A stretch of 64,000 bases of DNA, taken from assembly GCF_000294775.2 (NCBI RefSeq), contig NZ_CP015506.1, forward strand, positions 657,501 through 721,500, given 5' to 3'. Made by a program: the position numbers and the translations under genes. Origin of the DNA: Cytobacillus oceanisediminis 2691 (GTDB taxonomy: Bacteria > Bacillota > Bacilli > Bacillales > Cytobacillaceae). Shown one piece after another: positions 23,890-33,864 of the stretch (the first letter of the stretch is position 1; the number at the start of each line of letters is the position of its first letter). A model generated the notes under the pieces. The model did not search any database, had not been told where the DNA came from, and saw only the letters and a program-made list of their open reading frames with translations.

Positions 23890-24168
23890 ATGAATTGGGA
23901 CAAAGACGCTATATTCAAAGCACTTGGTGATTCGACTCGGCGGCTTATATTGGACGAACTGTCCGAACGTAAAGAGATGACGCTGTATGAATTAACGGCT
24001 CGTCTCATTATGAAGCACGATCTTTCCATTTCGCGGCAGGGAATAGCTAAACATCTTTCTGTATTGGAAGATGCAGAGCTTATAAAATCCGAACGAAAGG
24101 GTAAATATCGCGTAATTATTTTCAATAACCAGCCACTTAAAAATTTGCTGAAAGGATGGCTAGAGTAA
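23890..24168 (+). CDS. ArsR-family winged-helix repressor
   Basis: 92 residues (MNWDKDAIFKALGDSTRRLILDELSER...). The recognition helix is ISRQGIAKHLSVLEDAELIKSERKGKYRVI. No metal-binding Cys pair is visible, so it probably belongs to the ArsR branch paired with SRPBCC or glyoxalase-like genes. No ribosome site precedes the ATG, consistent with a leaderless mRNA. The VOC gene 108 bases downstream is the likely co-regulated partner. Confidence 0.88.
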   Translation: MNWDKDAIFKALGDSTRRLILDELSERKEMTLYELTARLIMKHDLSISRQGIAKHLSVLEDAELIKSERKGKYRVIIFNNQPLKNLLKGWLE

Positions 24169-24276
24169 TTTACTAAAGGCGGAATAGGGATTCTAACTAA
24201 TGTGCGGGCTTGTTTTGCTGGGGCTCAGATTGTTAGTACAGAATCATCCTTCACAAATATCAAAGGAGGCAAAAAC

Positions 24277-24663
24277 ATGATGAAAGTAATTGTTACCAGT
24301 ATTTTCGTCCAGGATCAGGATAAGGCATTAAAATTTTATACAGAAACGCTGGGGTTTGTAAAAAAGCATGACATTCCAGTCGGGGAACACAGGTGGATCG
24401 CCCTTGTTTCTCCAGAAGATCAAGAAGGTACGGAACTATTGCTGGAACCGAATGCACATCCGGCCGCCAAAGAATACCAAAAGAAGATATTTGCAGAAGG
24501 AATTCCGGCAACAATGTTTGGCGTTGCTGATGTTCACGAAGAATATAACCGATTAATAAAACTGGGAGTGAAGTTTACGATTGAGCCGACAGTAATGGGC
24601 GATGTCACATTGGCTGTCTTCGATGATACATGCGGCAACCTTATTCAAATAGCGCAGAATTAG
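24277..24663 (+). CDS. VOC family protein (glyoxalase-like)
   Basis: 128 residues (MMKVIVTSIFVQDQDKALKFYTETLGFVKKHDIP...). Two beta-alpha-beta-beta-beta modules end in FDDTCGNLIQI. AAAGGAGG lies 7 bases before ATG 24277, and the extended frame from 24202 is not supported. It follows the ArsR gene and is probably controlled by it. Substrate unknown. Confidence 0.9.
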   Translation: MMKVIVTSIFVQDQDKALKFYTETLGFVKKHDIPVGEHRWIALVSPEDQEGTELLLEPNAHPAAKEYQKKIFAEGIPATMFGVADVHEEYNRLIKLGVKFTIEPTVMGDVTLAVFDDTCGNLIQIAQN

Positions 24664-24856
24664 CTTGAAAAAAAGGCACTTTTTGTGATCTTTTTTCTCA
24701 TTATGTCGCGTAATATTTACTCAGACAAAATAGAACACATTATTTCAAATTAATGGATTATACAGGGCCGAACGTTGTGATTCTGCTTTCTATACACGAA
24801 TAATGTCATCTCCTCCCGAATTCTTTTATGTAAAAAGAAATTGGGGAGGATTTTTT

Positions 24857-25657
24857 ATGTTAAAGAGATTTAGAAACATGCTAATGGTTTTTGCGGCTGG
24901 AGTTCTCATGCTTGCCGCTCCTTCATTTACAGAAGCGGCGCTTGGAGATCGGACACTTGCCAATGGATCATCAGGGTCAGATGTGACCGAATTGCAGGAT
25001 TACCTGATGACAAAAGGGGTTTTCCCGTACCATACATCGACAGGATACTATGGATCTATCACAGTGGAAGCCGTCAAGGATTTTCAGCGTAAGCGCCATC
25101 TGAAGGTTGATGGAATTGCAGGATCGCAAACAAGCCATGCGTTAAAAGTGCTGAGATATGGAGACATTGGGAAGCAGGTCATCCAAATTCAATATCAATT
25201 GAAACAAACAGGTCACTATAAATCTAATTTAGATGGAATTTATGGAAATGGCACAGTGAGCGCCGTCAAGAGCTTTCAAAAACAGCGAGGTCTAACTGCA
25301 GACGGAATTGCCGGCCCGAGAACAAGAGCAGAGCTGGACCGAAAGGCCAAGCGCGGTTCAGCAGCCGGTAAAACATTGACTGTGGAAAGCACAGCGTACA
25401 CGGCAGATTGTGAGGGCTGTTCAGGTGTGACACGGATGGGTCTGGATTTAAATAAGTACCCTGATGCGAAAGTGATTGCTGTCGATCCCAGTGTTATTCC
25501 GCTAGGATCTATCGTAAAAGTTGAAGGCTATGGAGTTGCGATAGCAGCGGACATAGGCGGCGGCATAAACGGAAGTTCAATAGATGTGTTTATTCCTAAC
25601 CGCAGCGATGCCCTCCAATGGGGGCGAAAAAGCGTGCGTGTGGAAGTAATCGAATAG
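24857..25657 (+). CDS. Secreted protein with two peptidoglycan-binding repeats and a 3D domain
   Basis: 266 residues: a signal peptide ending near TEAALG, two PG_binding_1 repeats (about 35-90 and 95-155, each with YG.I...AVK.FQ...L..DGIAG), then a 3D domain (TVESTAYTADCEGCSG...IAVDPSVIPLGSIVKVEGYG..IAADIGGGINGSSIDVF). The Asp triad that names the 3D domain is in AADIGGG and SIDVF. Such proteins (YocH/YuiC-like) act as lytic transglycosylases on cell wall. GGGGAGGA fixes ATG 24857. Confidence 0.9.
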   Translation: MLKRFRNMLMVFAAGVLMLAAPSFTEAALGDRTLANGSSGSDVTELQDYLMTKGVFPYHTSTGYYGSITVEAVKDFQRKRHLKVDGIAGSQTSHALKVLRYGDIGKQVIQIQYQLKQTGHYKSNLDGIYGNGTVSAVKSFQKQRGLTADGIAGPRTRAELDRKAKRGSAAGKTLTVESTAYTADCEGCSGVTRMGLDLNKYPDAKVIAVDPSVIPLGSIVKVEGYGVAIAADIGGGINGSSIDVFIPNRSDALQWGRKSVRVEVIE

Positions 25658-25661
25658 GTAT

Positions 25662-25699
25662 GGGCTGTCCTGCACAATCATGCGGGGCAGCTTTTTTGT
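25662..25699 (+). terminator. Terminator after the 3D-domain protein gene
   Basis: GGCTGTCCTGC pairs with GCGGGGCAGC, followed by six T residues. Confidence 0.85.
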
Positions 25700-25823
25700 T
25701 TTGGAAAGTCCTTAAGAGGTCAATACGTTTAAAGCAGTAGAAATTATCATCCATATTGTGGACGAAATATGGATCCGTTACTGGTATATTAATGCTAAGA
25801 AAATGAAGGACAGGAGTGAAAAA

Positions 25824-26279
25824 ATGATTAAAGGACTGTACGAAGCACATTTACCGGTAAGTAATATCAGCAAGTCAATTGAGTTTTACAGGGGCTTGGG
25901 AATGGAATTAGCCATAAAATATGAGAAAACTGCATTTTTTTGGATCGTTAAGAATGAAAGCTGGCTTGGGTTATGGGAATGTGAACAAGCACAATTTTCT
26001 TATCATCCATCCATCAGACATATTGCATTTAGAGTAGATTTAGAAGATCTAAAGAATGCCAAAACGTGGCTGGAAAAGCGCGGCATTGAAATGCGTGAAG
26101 AATTCGGCTTTAAACCTCTTGAACCCATTGTAATGCCAGACCAGACACACGCAATGGTTTATTTTCATGACCCAGATGGAAACTCATTGGAGTTTATCTG
26201 TAAATTACCATCTAAGCCTGAAGATAAATCTATGATGTATCTAAGCGATTGGGAAAGGTATTTGAAGAATAAAAACTAA
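25824..26279 (+). CDS. VOC family protein
   Basis: 151 residues. IKGLYEAHLPVSNISKSIEFYRGLGMELAIKYE opens the first module, and MVYFHDPDGNSLEFICKLP closes the second with the metal-ligand Glu. The extra C-terminus SMMYLSDWERYLK is common in Bacillus dioxygenase-like VOC proteins. CAGGAGTGA sets ATG 25824. It stands alone before the MocR gene. Confidence 0.9.
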   Translation: MIKGLYEAHLPVSNISKSIEFYRGLGMELAIKYEKTAFFWIVKNESWLGLWECEQAQFSYHPSIRHIAFRVDLEDLKNAKTWLEKRGIEMREEFGFKPLEPIVMPDQTHAMVYFHDPDGNSLEFICKLPSKPEDKSMMYLSDWERYLKNKN

Positions 26280-26377
26280 AATTTTTCTTTTTTCAATGAA
26301 ATGGGCAGTGGAGTGGAACAAGGGTTATAATTGGAGAAACAGCTCATTGAAAACTTGTACAAAAAAGGGTGCGTACC

Positions 26378-27766
26378 ATGCCGACTAATTCTTTTGAAAA
26401 CTATCCTATGACCTGGAAGCCATCCATTGATAAAACAGAAAAGCCCATTTATCAAGCGCTGGCAGGGCAATTGGAACAGGATATTTTAAACGGAGTGCTA
26501 TTGCCCGGAACCAAGCTCCCTCCACAGCGGGAATTGGCTGATTATTTAGATTTAAATTTGAGCACTATTTCAAAAGCATTTAAAGTTTGTGAGTTAAAGG
26601 GCTTATTAAGTGCAACGGTCGGAAGCGGCACTTTTGTATCGTATGGTGCGTTATCGAATGCGTATTTACTAGAAGATACAAAGCCGAAGCACTTAATTGA
26701 AATGGGGGCAACACTTCCGGATAATGCTTCTTTCGAGCCGCTGATGCTCCAGCTGAAAAGTATGCTGCAGGAGACAGATTATGAAAAATGGTTTGGTTAT
26801 GGCAGGGGAGGAGAAAGCCATTGGCAAAAGGATGCAGCGGTAAAGCTAATCCGCAGAGGCGGGTTAGAAACTACCGCTGATCACATTTTATTTGCGAATG
26901 GGGGTCAAAATGCCATTGCTGCTGCACTGGCAAGTCTATGTATGCCCGGAGACCGCATTGGAGTAGACCAGCATACATACCCTGGCTTAAAAACGGCTGC
27001 AGCAATGCTTAGTGTGCAGCTGGTGCCAATAAAAACAGAGAACTATGAAATGTGTCCAGCGTCTTTTGAATATGCGTGTAAAACTGAAAATATTAAAGGC
27101 ATTTACTTGATTCCGGATTATCATAATCCAACAGCTTCCTTTATGTCGGTTGAGACTCGAAAAATGATCGCAGTCATTGCCAAAAAGTATAATCAGTTCA
27201 TTATCGAAGATGCTTCATACCATCTTCTCAGCAAAGAACCACTGCCGGCAGTCGCATCATTTGCACCTGAACAGGTCATCTATATTGCAAGTTTATCCAA
27301 ATCGTTTGCACCGGGTCTGCGGCTGGCCTATGCTGCAGTGCCGAGTCAATTCAAGGAGCCAATTTCAAGGGCACTTTATAATTTGAATGTTTCCGTTTCG
27401 CCATTATTGGCAGAACTGGCAGCACGTACAATTGTATCAAATCAATTTGAAGCCTTGATTGAGGGCCATCAGGAGCAGACGATTCGCAGAAATCAACTTG
27501 TAAACAGGTACCTGGCAGACTTTACGTGCTTAGGTGCTGAAACAGGCATCTTTCGCTGGCTGCTATTGCCAGGCAAGATTACAGGGGCTGAATTTGAAGC
27601 GTTAGCTAAACAGCAAGGAATTCAGGTATTTGCAGCAGAACGGTTTGTAGTAGGAAACAGTTGTCCGGAGAGGGCAGTAAGAGTTTCTGTTTGTGCCCCG
27701 GAAACGCTTGAAGAGCTTGAGAGAGGATTGATTATCCTTAAACGACTGTTAGACAGTCTTATCTAA
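26378..27766 (+). CDS. MocR-type regulator (GntR HTH fused to aminotransferase fold)
   Basis: 462 residues. The N-terminal GntR winged helix (PIYQALAGQLEQDILNGVLLPGTKLPPQRELADYLDLNLSTISKAF) is joined to a fold-type I PLP domain containing GGQNAIAAAL, the DYHNPT motif and the Schiff-base Lys region YIASLSKSFAPGLRLAY. MocR regulators use PLP or an amino compound as effector. The genes downstream encode an MFS carrier and an aminotransferase, probably its targets. ATG 26378 is preferred, 9 bases after AAAAAAGG. Confidence 0.92.
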   Translation: MPTNSFENYPMTWKPSIDKTEKPIYQALAGQLEQDILNGVLLPGTKLPPQRELADYLDLNLSTISKAFKVCELKGLLSATVGSGTFVSYGALSNAYLLEDTKPKHLIEMGATLPDNASFEPLMLQLKSMLQETDYEKWFGYGRGGESHWQKDAAVKLIRRGGLETTADHILFANGGQNAIAAALASLCMPGDRIGVDQHTYPGLKTAAAMLSVQLVPIKTENYEMCPASFEYACKTENIKGIYLIPDYHNPTASFMSVETRKMIAVIAKKYNQFIIEDASYHLLSKEPLPAVASFAPEQVIYIASLSKSFAPGLRLAYAAVPSQFKEPISRALYNLNVSVSPLLAELAARTIVSNQFEALIEGHQEQTIRRNQLVNRYLADFTCLGAETGIFRWLLLPGKITGAEFEALAKQQGIQVFAAERFVVGNSCPERAVRVSVCAPETLEELERGLIILKRLLDSLI

Positions 27767-27774
27767 TATTGTTT

Positions 27775-27805
27775 GCCATACAATTATAATATTGTATGGC
27801 TTTTT
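27775..27805 (+). terminator. Terminator after the MocR gene
   Basis: GCCATACAAT and ATTGTATGGC form a 10-bp stem around TATAAT, followed by six T residues. Confidence 0.9.
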
Positions 27806-27866
27806 TGCACGTGTTAAGATGATTGAAATCTAGTTGGAATATTATGAAAATAAGGGAGGTTAGATT

Positions 27867-29183
27867 TTGCCGGTTAAAAATAGTGAAAAAGTTTTAGCCC
27901 CCCAATCTGCTTGGCTGCAGAGCTGCATAAATTCTTCAGAAAAACAGCAGCAACTATACAAAAGAACATTAATTGTCATTGTCATATCCCAGATTTTTGG
28001 TGGAGCAGGACTTGCAGCCGGGATAACAGTAGGGGCACTTTTGGCGCAAAACATGATGGGGACAGATAGTGTAACTGGAATTCCAACGGCGTTATTTACT
28101 TTAGGGTCAGCAGGGACTGCGCTGCTGGTAGGACGGCTTTCTCAGCGGTTTGGCCGCCGTCCTGGACTTGCCGCCGGATTTTTGGCTGGAGGCATCGGTG
28201 CCATTGGGGTAGTGGTTTCATCATTAACAAACAGCATTCTGCTATTATTTATTTCACTGCTCATCTACGGGGCTGGAACGGCTACAAACTTACAAGCACG
28301 CTACGCTGGAACTGACATGGCAAACCCGGCACAAAGGGCAAAGGCTATTAGCATGGCCATGGTCTCCACCACATTCGGAGCTGTTGCCGGGCCAAACCTG
28401 GTGGGTGTAATGGGGGATTTTGCTATATCCATAGGAGTTCCTGCTTTAGCAGGTCCCTTTATATTAGCGGCTGCAGCGTATATACTTGCTGGTTTCGTTC
28501 TATTTATGTTCCTCCGTCCTGATCCCTTTATTGTGGCAAAAGCAATATCAGATGCACGAAATAAAACGAATCATTTAGAGAAAAGTTCTAATTTGGCATC
28601 GATAAAAAGGCGAGGCATTTTTGCAGGAGCTGGCATAATGGTTTTAACTCAATTTGTGATGATGGCCATTATGACGATGACACCCATTCATATGGGACAC
28701 CATGGCCATGCTTTGAATGAAGTTGGGCTTGTCATTGGATTTCATATAGGTGCGATGTTTTTGCCTTCGTTACTTACTGGTTTCCTTGTTGATAAAATTG
28801 GCCGTGCTCCTATGGCTATTGCTTCTGCTATTACGCTGCTTGCTTCTGGCATTCTGGCTGCAGCGGGACCTGCTGATTCAATGGCCGCACTCAATTTAGC
28901 CCTTGTTTTACTCGGGCTTGGCTGGAATTTTGGCTTAATTAGCGGAACGGCCATTCTTGTAGATTCAACTCACGCTTCTACTCGGGCTAAGACGCAGGGT
29001 TCTATCGATGTATGGATTGCTTTATCAGGAGCATTAGGAGGAGGTGTGTCCGGAATAGTTGTAGCATATTCCAGCTATGCAGCCCTTTCAATTTCTGGTG
29101 CTATTCTTTCATTACTGTTGATTCCCATTGTTTTTTGGGCAGGTATCCATCAAAAAGAGAAAAGTATAAGTGTAAGTGACTGA
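27867..29183 (+). CDS. MFS transporter
   Basis: 438 residues with twelve predicted helices. The N-terminal cytoplasmic part is unusually long (about 38 residues). The loop 2-3 motif is GRLSQRFGRRPG and its counterpart in the second half is GFLVDKIGRAP. A His-rich loop (MGHHGHALN) occurs near helix 7. It lies between a MocR regulator and an aminotransferase, suggesting transport of an amino compound or drug. TTG start behind GGGAGG. Confidence 0.9.
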   Translation: MPVKNSEKVLAPQSAWLQSCINSSEKQQQLYKRTLIVIVISQIFGGAGLAAGITVGALLAQNMMGTDSVTGIPTALFTLGSAGTALLVGRLSQRFGRRPGLAAGFLAGGIGAIGVVVSSLTNSILLLFISLLIYGAGTATNLQARYAGTDMANPAQRAKAISMAMVSTTFGAVAGPNLVGVMGDFAISIGVPALAGPFILAAAAYILAGFVLFMFLRPDPFIVAKAISDARNKTNHLEKSSNLASIKRRGIFAGAGIMVLTQFVMMAIMTMTPIHMGHHGHALNEVGLVIGFHIGAMFLPSLLTGFLVDKIGRAPMAIASAITLLASGILAAAGPADSMAALNLALVLLGLGWNFGLISGTAILVDSTHASTRAKTQGSIDVWIALSGALGGGVSGIVVAYSSYAALSISGAILSLLLIPIVFWAGIHQKEKSISVSD

Positions 29184-29233
29184 ATTTTCAGTATGATCAT
29201 CAACTCCAAAAAATATAAAAGGAATGTTTATAA

Positions 29234-30439
29234 ATGGAACATAAATTTGCTGAGAGAGCTCGATTTGTAACATCTTCTGAGACACGTGAGATATTAAAAG
29301 TAACAGAAAGACCAGAAGTAATCTCTTTTGCGGGAGGACTGCCAGCTCCAGAGCTGTTTCCTGTAGACCCTTTAAAGGATGCTTGCAGTGCTGTATTGAA
29401 CGAAGAAGGTGCGGCTGCCCTTCAATATAGTACGACTGAAGGATATATTCCTTTGAGAGAAGCTATTTGTCAGAGAATGAAAATGGCTGGGATTGACTCT
29501 AGCCTTGAAAATGTTCTTATTACATCAGGATCCCAGCAGGCAATCGACCTTACTGGAAGATTATTTATCAATGAGGGAGATACTATTATTTGCGAAAGTC
29601 CGACTTATCTAGCTGCCATTAATGTATTCAAGTCATATAAGGCCCAATTTATTGAAGTGGCAATGGATGATGATGGAATGCTGATGGAAGAGCTGGAGAA
29701 AAGGCTGCAGGAGCATCCCAATGCAAAATTTATTTATACGATTCCTGATTTCCAAAACCCTACTGGCCGGACCTTAAAACTCGAAAGGCGAAAAAGAATG
29801 ATTGAGCTTGCTAATCAATATGATGTGCTGATTGTTGAGGATAATCCCTACGGTGCTGTAAGATTTGCTGGAAAGGAACTCCCTCCAGTAAAACATTATG
29901 ACACAGAAGGCAGAGTCATTTATTTAAGCACTTTCTCGAAGATTTTCACTCCCGGTCTTCGGCTTGGATGGATTTGTGCACACCCATTTTTCATTGATAA
30001 GTATGTTGCTTTCAAGCAAACAGCTGACTTGCACACTGATAGTTTTGCTCAAAGAATTACGGCAAAGTATATGGAGCTTTACGATATCGAAGAGCACATT
30101 CATAAAATAAAAGCTGTTTATAAAGAAAGATGCACAGCTATGTTATCTTGCATTGAAGAATTTTTCCCCAATAATATATCTTACAGTAAGCCGGAAGGCG
30201 GATTATTTATTTGGGTTGAGCTTCCAGAGGGCATTGATTCAGCACATATATTTACAGAGTGCCTGAAAAACAATGTTGCTTGTGTACCTGGTGCTCCCTT
30301 TTTCCCAAATGGCACACAAACAAATACATTGCGTTTAAATTACTCTAATATGCCTAAAGAGAAAATCATTGAAGGGATGAAGCGCATGGGAGAAGTATTG
30401 CATCGGGAATTAGCAAATGATTCAATGATGACAGTCTGA
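29234..30439 (+). CDS. PLP-dependent aminotransferase (2-aminoadipate/LysN type)
   Basis: 401 residues of fold type I, subgroup Ib. Landmarks are SFAGGLPAPELFP, the GSQQAIDL cofactor loop, YTIPDFQNPTGRT, VEDNPYGAVRF and the Schiff-base Lys in STFSKIFTPGLRLGW. Relatives transaminate 2-aminoadipate, aromatic or branched amino acids. AAAGGAATG lies upstream of ATG. It is co-oriented 51 bases after the MFS gene and probably shares its operon. Confidence 0.92.
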   Translation: MEHKFAERARFVTSSETREILKVTERPEVISFAGGLPAPELFPVDPLKDACSAVLNEEGAAALQYSTTEGYIPLREAICQRMKMAGIDSSLENVLITSGSQQAIDLTGRLFINEGDTIICESPTYLAAINVFKSYKAQFIEVAMDDDGMLMEELEKRLQEHPNAKFIYTIPDFQNPTGRTLKLERRKRMIELANQYDVLIVEDNPYGAVRFAGKELPPVKHYDTEGRVIYLSTFSKIFTPGLRLGWICAHPFFIDKYVAFKQTADLHTDSFAQRITAKYMELYDIEEHIHKIKAVYKERCTAMLSCIEEFFPNNISYSKPEGGLFIWVELPEGIDSAHIFTECLKNNVACVPGAPFFPNGTQTNTLRLNYSNMPKEKIIEGMKRMGEVLHRELANDSMMTV

Positions 30440-30558
30440 CGGAAACAAGATGCTGTGTCACAATCCTGTAAAGTTTATTGTCTGTGAGCCTCAATAATTA
30501 CTGCATTGCCTGCATTCAATCTGAACCTCAACAATATTGACAAAATTGGGGGTATATC

Positions 30559-30684
30559 ATGGAGTTTGAAATTTGGATGAGCGGGAATACTCAATCAGAA
30601 AGAGGCCCATCTTTCACACGTGCATTCATACAGCATAGACACTGCAAGAAAGAGGAATGTAAAAAAATCCTGGAAGACCCATAA
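30559..30684 (+). CDS. Small hypothetical protein
   Basis: 41 codons (MEFEIWMSGNTQSERG...HCKKEECKKILEDP) with GGGGG 6 bases before the ATG. The C-terminal half has a CxxxxC spacing. Too short for normal gene finding and of unknown family. The remaining bases of 30440-31406 hold one degenerate element at 30758 and a TATC microsatellite near 31188-31202; I see no other gene there. Confidence 0.4.
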   Translation: MEFEIWMSGNTQSERGPSFTRAFIQHRHCKKEECKKILEDP

Positions 30685-30757
30685 GTTTCCTCACCCAATA
30701 ACTGGCCATCATTAAAGGTAAGGTGCCGGTATATTGTTAAATAATGATAAGAAAAGA

Positions 30758-30818
30758 AGAGCCCAATTTTTTCATAAAAGCGGGCTTTTCTTAATTAAGT
30801 TAAAAAGCGGCAGTTGGA
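30758..30818 (+). repeat. Degenerate intergenic element
   Basis: AGCCC...GCGGGCT hairpin with TTTTCTTAATTAAG, then AAAGCGGCAGTTGGAAA, a partial palindrome. Confidence 0.5.
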
Positions 30819-31406
30819 AATGATAGTGAAATTCCGATATCCATTATTTCCTTATCTGCAAAAAATACTTCAAACATTATTTATAGTGCTCCCAATAAAA
30901 TCACTTTTGAAAGTATTGAAGGAGACAGGAGGGTTTTAAGCCGTGTGAAATCAGGATTTTAAACCGCTGAAAACTGTTCTCTCTTGAAATATGGACTCTT
31001 TTAGAGGATTCGGGAGTTATATTAAGATTATGTCCTATAGAATCTTTCTGAGCAGGGAATGAAAGTCTAGAATCCCAAATAAGCCTCTTTTTTGTATGTG
31101 ATTGGTTTAGCGCATTTTGTTAAAATTTAAATATTCCCCAACAAGCCAGTAAAAATATTTCACAACCAAAATACCTCTGCCGTATTTATCTATCTATCTA
31201 TTTTTCCAATACCCAAAAGATGGACAATGGTGATTTTATGTTAGTAAGAATGACGAAGATAATAATAAATGAATTTTCGCAAATTTTTTAAGGGTGCGTT
31301 TCGTAATACTTCACAAAAAATATTTTTGTTTGTTTTGCATTTTTATTTGTTCACCATTCGAAGTAACCCACTGCGAATATATCAAAGATGGGAGTTAAAA
31401 CTTTAT

Positions 31407-32954
31407 ATGAGAAATGCTTCAACTGTTTTTTATGTATCATTAGCAATAATGGCTGGTCTTGTTCTTATGGGAATTACAATGCCAGCGTCGTTAGAAAAGG
31501 TCACGAGCAGTACACAAGGCGTGATTACGGATTCGTTTGGGTGGTATTACCTAGTGATTGTTTCGCTATTTGTGTTCGTCTGCTTCTATTTATTAGTAAG
31601 TCCAGTTGGCCGGATAAAGCTCGGGAAGCAGGAGGATAAGCCTGAGTTTTCCCGTCCAACTTGGCTTGCGATGCTTTTTAGTGCAGGTATCGGGATTGGG
31701 TTAATTTTCTATGGAACATTTGAACCCATTAGCCATTACATGATAAGTTCTCCTACAGGCCAAGAGGGTACTGATCAGGGAATTAAGGATGCAATGAGAT
31801 TTACCTTCTTTCATTATGGGGTCCATGCATGGGCTATCTATGGTTCGATTGCGATGGCTCTGGCTTATTTTACTTTCAGAAAAGGGGAGCTGAGTTTAAT
31901 AAGCCGAACCTTACGGCCGCTGATTGGAAAACATGCGGATGGGGCAGTCGGGAAGGCAATTGATGTCATTGCGGTTATTGCTACGGTTTTAGGGGTATCT
32001 ACCTCTTTGGGATTTGGTGCCATGCAAATCAACGGGGGACTGTCCTACCTTTTTGATGTACCTAGTACGATAACAAACCAAACCATTATTATCCTCATTG
32101 TGACAGTCTTATTTATGATTTCGGCTTTAACAGGTCTAAGTAAGGGAATTAAAGTGCTAAGCAATTTGAATATGGGGCTTGCGGCTGTCCTTTTCTTGAT
32201 TGTCTTTAGCTTTGGACCGACACTTTTTATCCTTAATTTATTCACCGATACGATCGGGACTTATATGCAAAACTTCATTGACATGAGTTTTAGGATAGCA
32301 CCCCTGAATGAAGAGGGACGCAGCTGGATTAATGGATGGACGATTTTTTATTGGGCATGGTGGATTGCCTGGTCTCCATTTGTTGGTGTGTTTATTGCCA
32401 GAGTCTCAAAGGGCCGAACAATTCGTGAGTTTGTTGTAGGTGTCCTTCTCGTTCCGTCACTAATAGGATTCCTTTGGTTTACAACTTTTGGGGGGACAGC
32501 CATTTTCACTGAATCTACAGGGCTGCTTTCGATTTCGTCATTATCTCCCGAGGAATCTCTTTTTGGCGTGTTAGAAGGGTTTCCGCTCAGCATGGCAATA
32601 TCTCTGTTAGCCATTTTGATCATTGTTACGTTCTTTGTGACATCAGCTGACTCTGGTACATTTGTTCTAGGGATGATGACAACGAATGGATCGCAAAATC
32701 CAAGTACACCCATAAAAGTAACTTGGGGAGTTCTTCTCTCGATTATTGCGATTGCTCTCCTTTATTCTGGGGGCCTGCAGGCTCTTCAAAACACCATGAT
32801 CATCGCAGCTCTTCCATTCTCAGTCATTTTAGTGTTAATGACAGTCAGCTTGCTAAAATCTTTAAAACAGGAAGCAAAACAGCTCGGACTAGGTCAGATT
32901 AGAATGAATCGGAAGGAAAAGCAAAGCAAAGAGGATGTTCAGGAAGCTGGATAA
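31407..32954 (+). CDS. BCCT-family betaine/choline/carnitine transporter
   Basis: 515 residues with twelve helices. The family signature is visible: [15 protein letters not shown], the [31 protein letters not shown]-like segment and [14 protein letters not shown]. BCCT carriers (OpuD, BetL) take up osmoprotectants with Na+ or H+. The frame extends back to 31269, adding an unusual 46-residue hydrophobic leader without a ribosome site. ATG 31407 gives the usual length, although its GGGAG is 13 bases away. A strong terminator follows. Confidence 0.93.
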   Translation: [515 protein letters not shown]

Positions 32955-32972
32955 ACAATATTTATTAAACTG

Positions 32973-33010
32973 GCAACATGTCAACTTCGGTTGGGATGTT
33001 GCTTTTTTTT
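32973..33010 (+). terminator. Terminator after the BCCT gene
   Basis: GCAACAT and ATGTTGC, with an inner CAAC-TTCG-GTTG tetraloop stem, then eight T residues. Confidence 0.9.
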
Positions 33011-33162
33011 AGTAAATCAATAATTTGATCGTATATCGTAATCTGTTTCCAAATTGCCTTCTCTTTTGTACAACCGGGACAGGTTGGTTAATATAATACG
33101 TGAGTCTATTAATTTCCAATATTAACAAATTATGAAAAACAGAACGAGAGGTGTATTATTGA

Positions 33163-33675
33163 ATGATTTTAGATTTAAAAGGCGAGCTAACAATGGAACC
33201 TATTGTAGGGCTGCTCTATTCTATGGTGGATGGGAATTATCGACGGCTGAAATCTATCGTGGGAGGTATGTCCCAAAGGGAGTTGGATTATAAAGGCCCT
33301 AAACAGAATTATAACAGCACAGCCCAATTGCTTAGACATCTAGCTTTGGTCGACCTGAACTGGGTGTTTAGAATAAAGGGTGAGATAATGCCGTTAAATC
33401 TGGAGAATAAATATGGACCAATATTGGATGAAGACAACCGATTACCACAGTTTGATGGAATCCCCTTGGATGTGCTGCTTAAAGAATACGATGATGTTAT
33501 GGATATGATTAAGACGTTATGTCAGCAGTTAACAGATTTGCAATTAACTCGAATAATTGAATATGAAAATGGAAACCAAGCAACAATCCAATGGGGTATA
33601 TGGCATATAGCAGACCATAGCAGGTATCATCAGGCTCATATAAATCAATTACGCAAATGGTTTAATGAAAGTTGA
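33163..33675 (+). CDS. DinB family protein
   Basis: 170 residues forming a four-helix bundle. The three metal-ligand histidines fit RHLALVDLNWVFR and IWHIADHSRYHQAHINQL, the DinB/YfiT pattern. Members are thiol-dependent transferases or unknown. ATG 33163 follows AGAGGTG by 9 bases; ATG 33193 (MEPIVGLLYSMVDG) is a possible internal start. Monocistronic. Confidence 0.88.
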   Translation: MILDLKGELTMEPIVGLLYSMVDGNYRRLKSIVGGMSQRELDYKGPKQNYNSTAQLLRHLALVDLNWVFRIKGEIMPLNLENKYGPILDEDNRLPQFDGIPLDVLLKEYDDVMDMIKTLCQQLTDLQLTRIIEYENGNQATIQWGIWHIADHSRYHQAHINQLRKWFNES

Positions 33676-33864
33676 AATTTTCACTTTGATCAACATAAGG
33701 GGTGAGTCTTCTATAATGGAGGAATCACCTGTATTATTATCCTAATGGGCTGCATTCCTTTAATAAATGAAGTATGGAAAATAATTAGAACATTCTCTTG
33801 TAATCATTAATCAGAAATCGGAACTATACAGTAAATGAACAATCAGGGAAAGGGGATAATTTAC

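Noticed and set aside
31269..31406. Longer N-terminus for the BCCT transporter
   Set aside because: No ribosome site at 31269, and it adds an atypical hydrophobic leader; ATG 31407 gives the usual family length.
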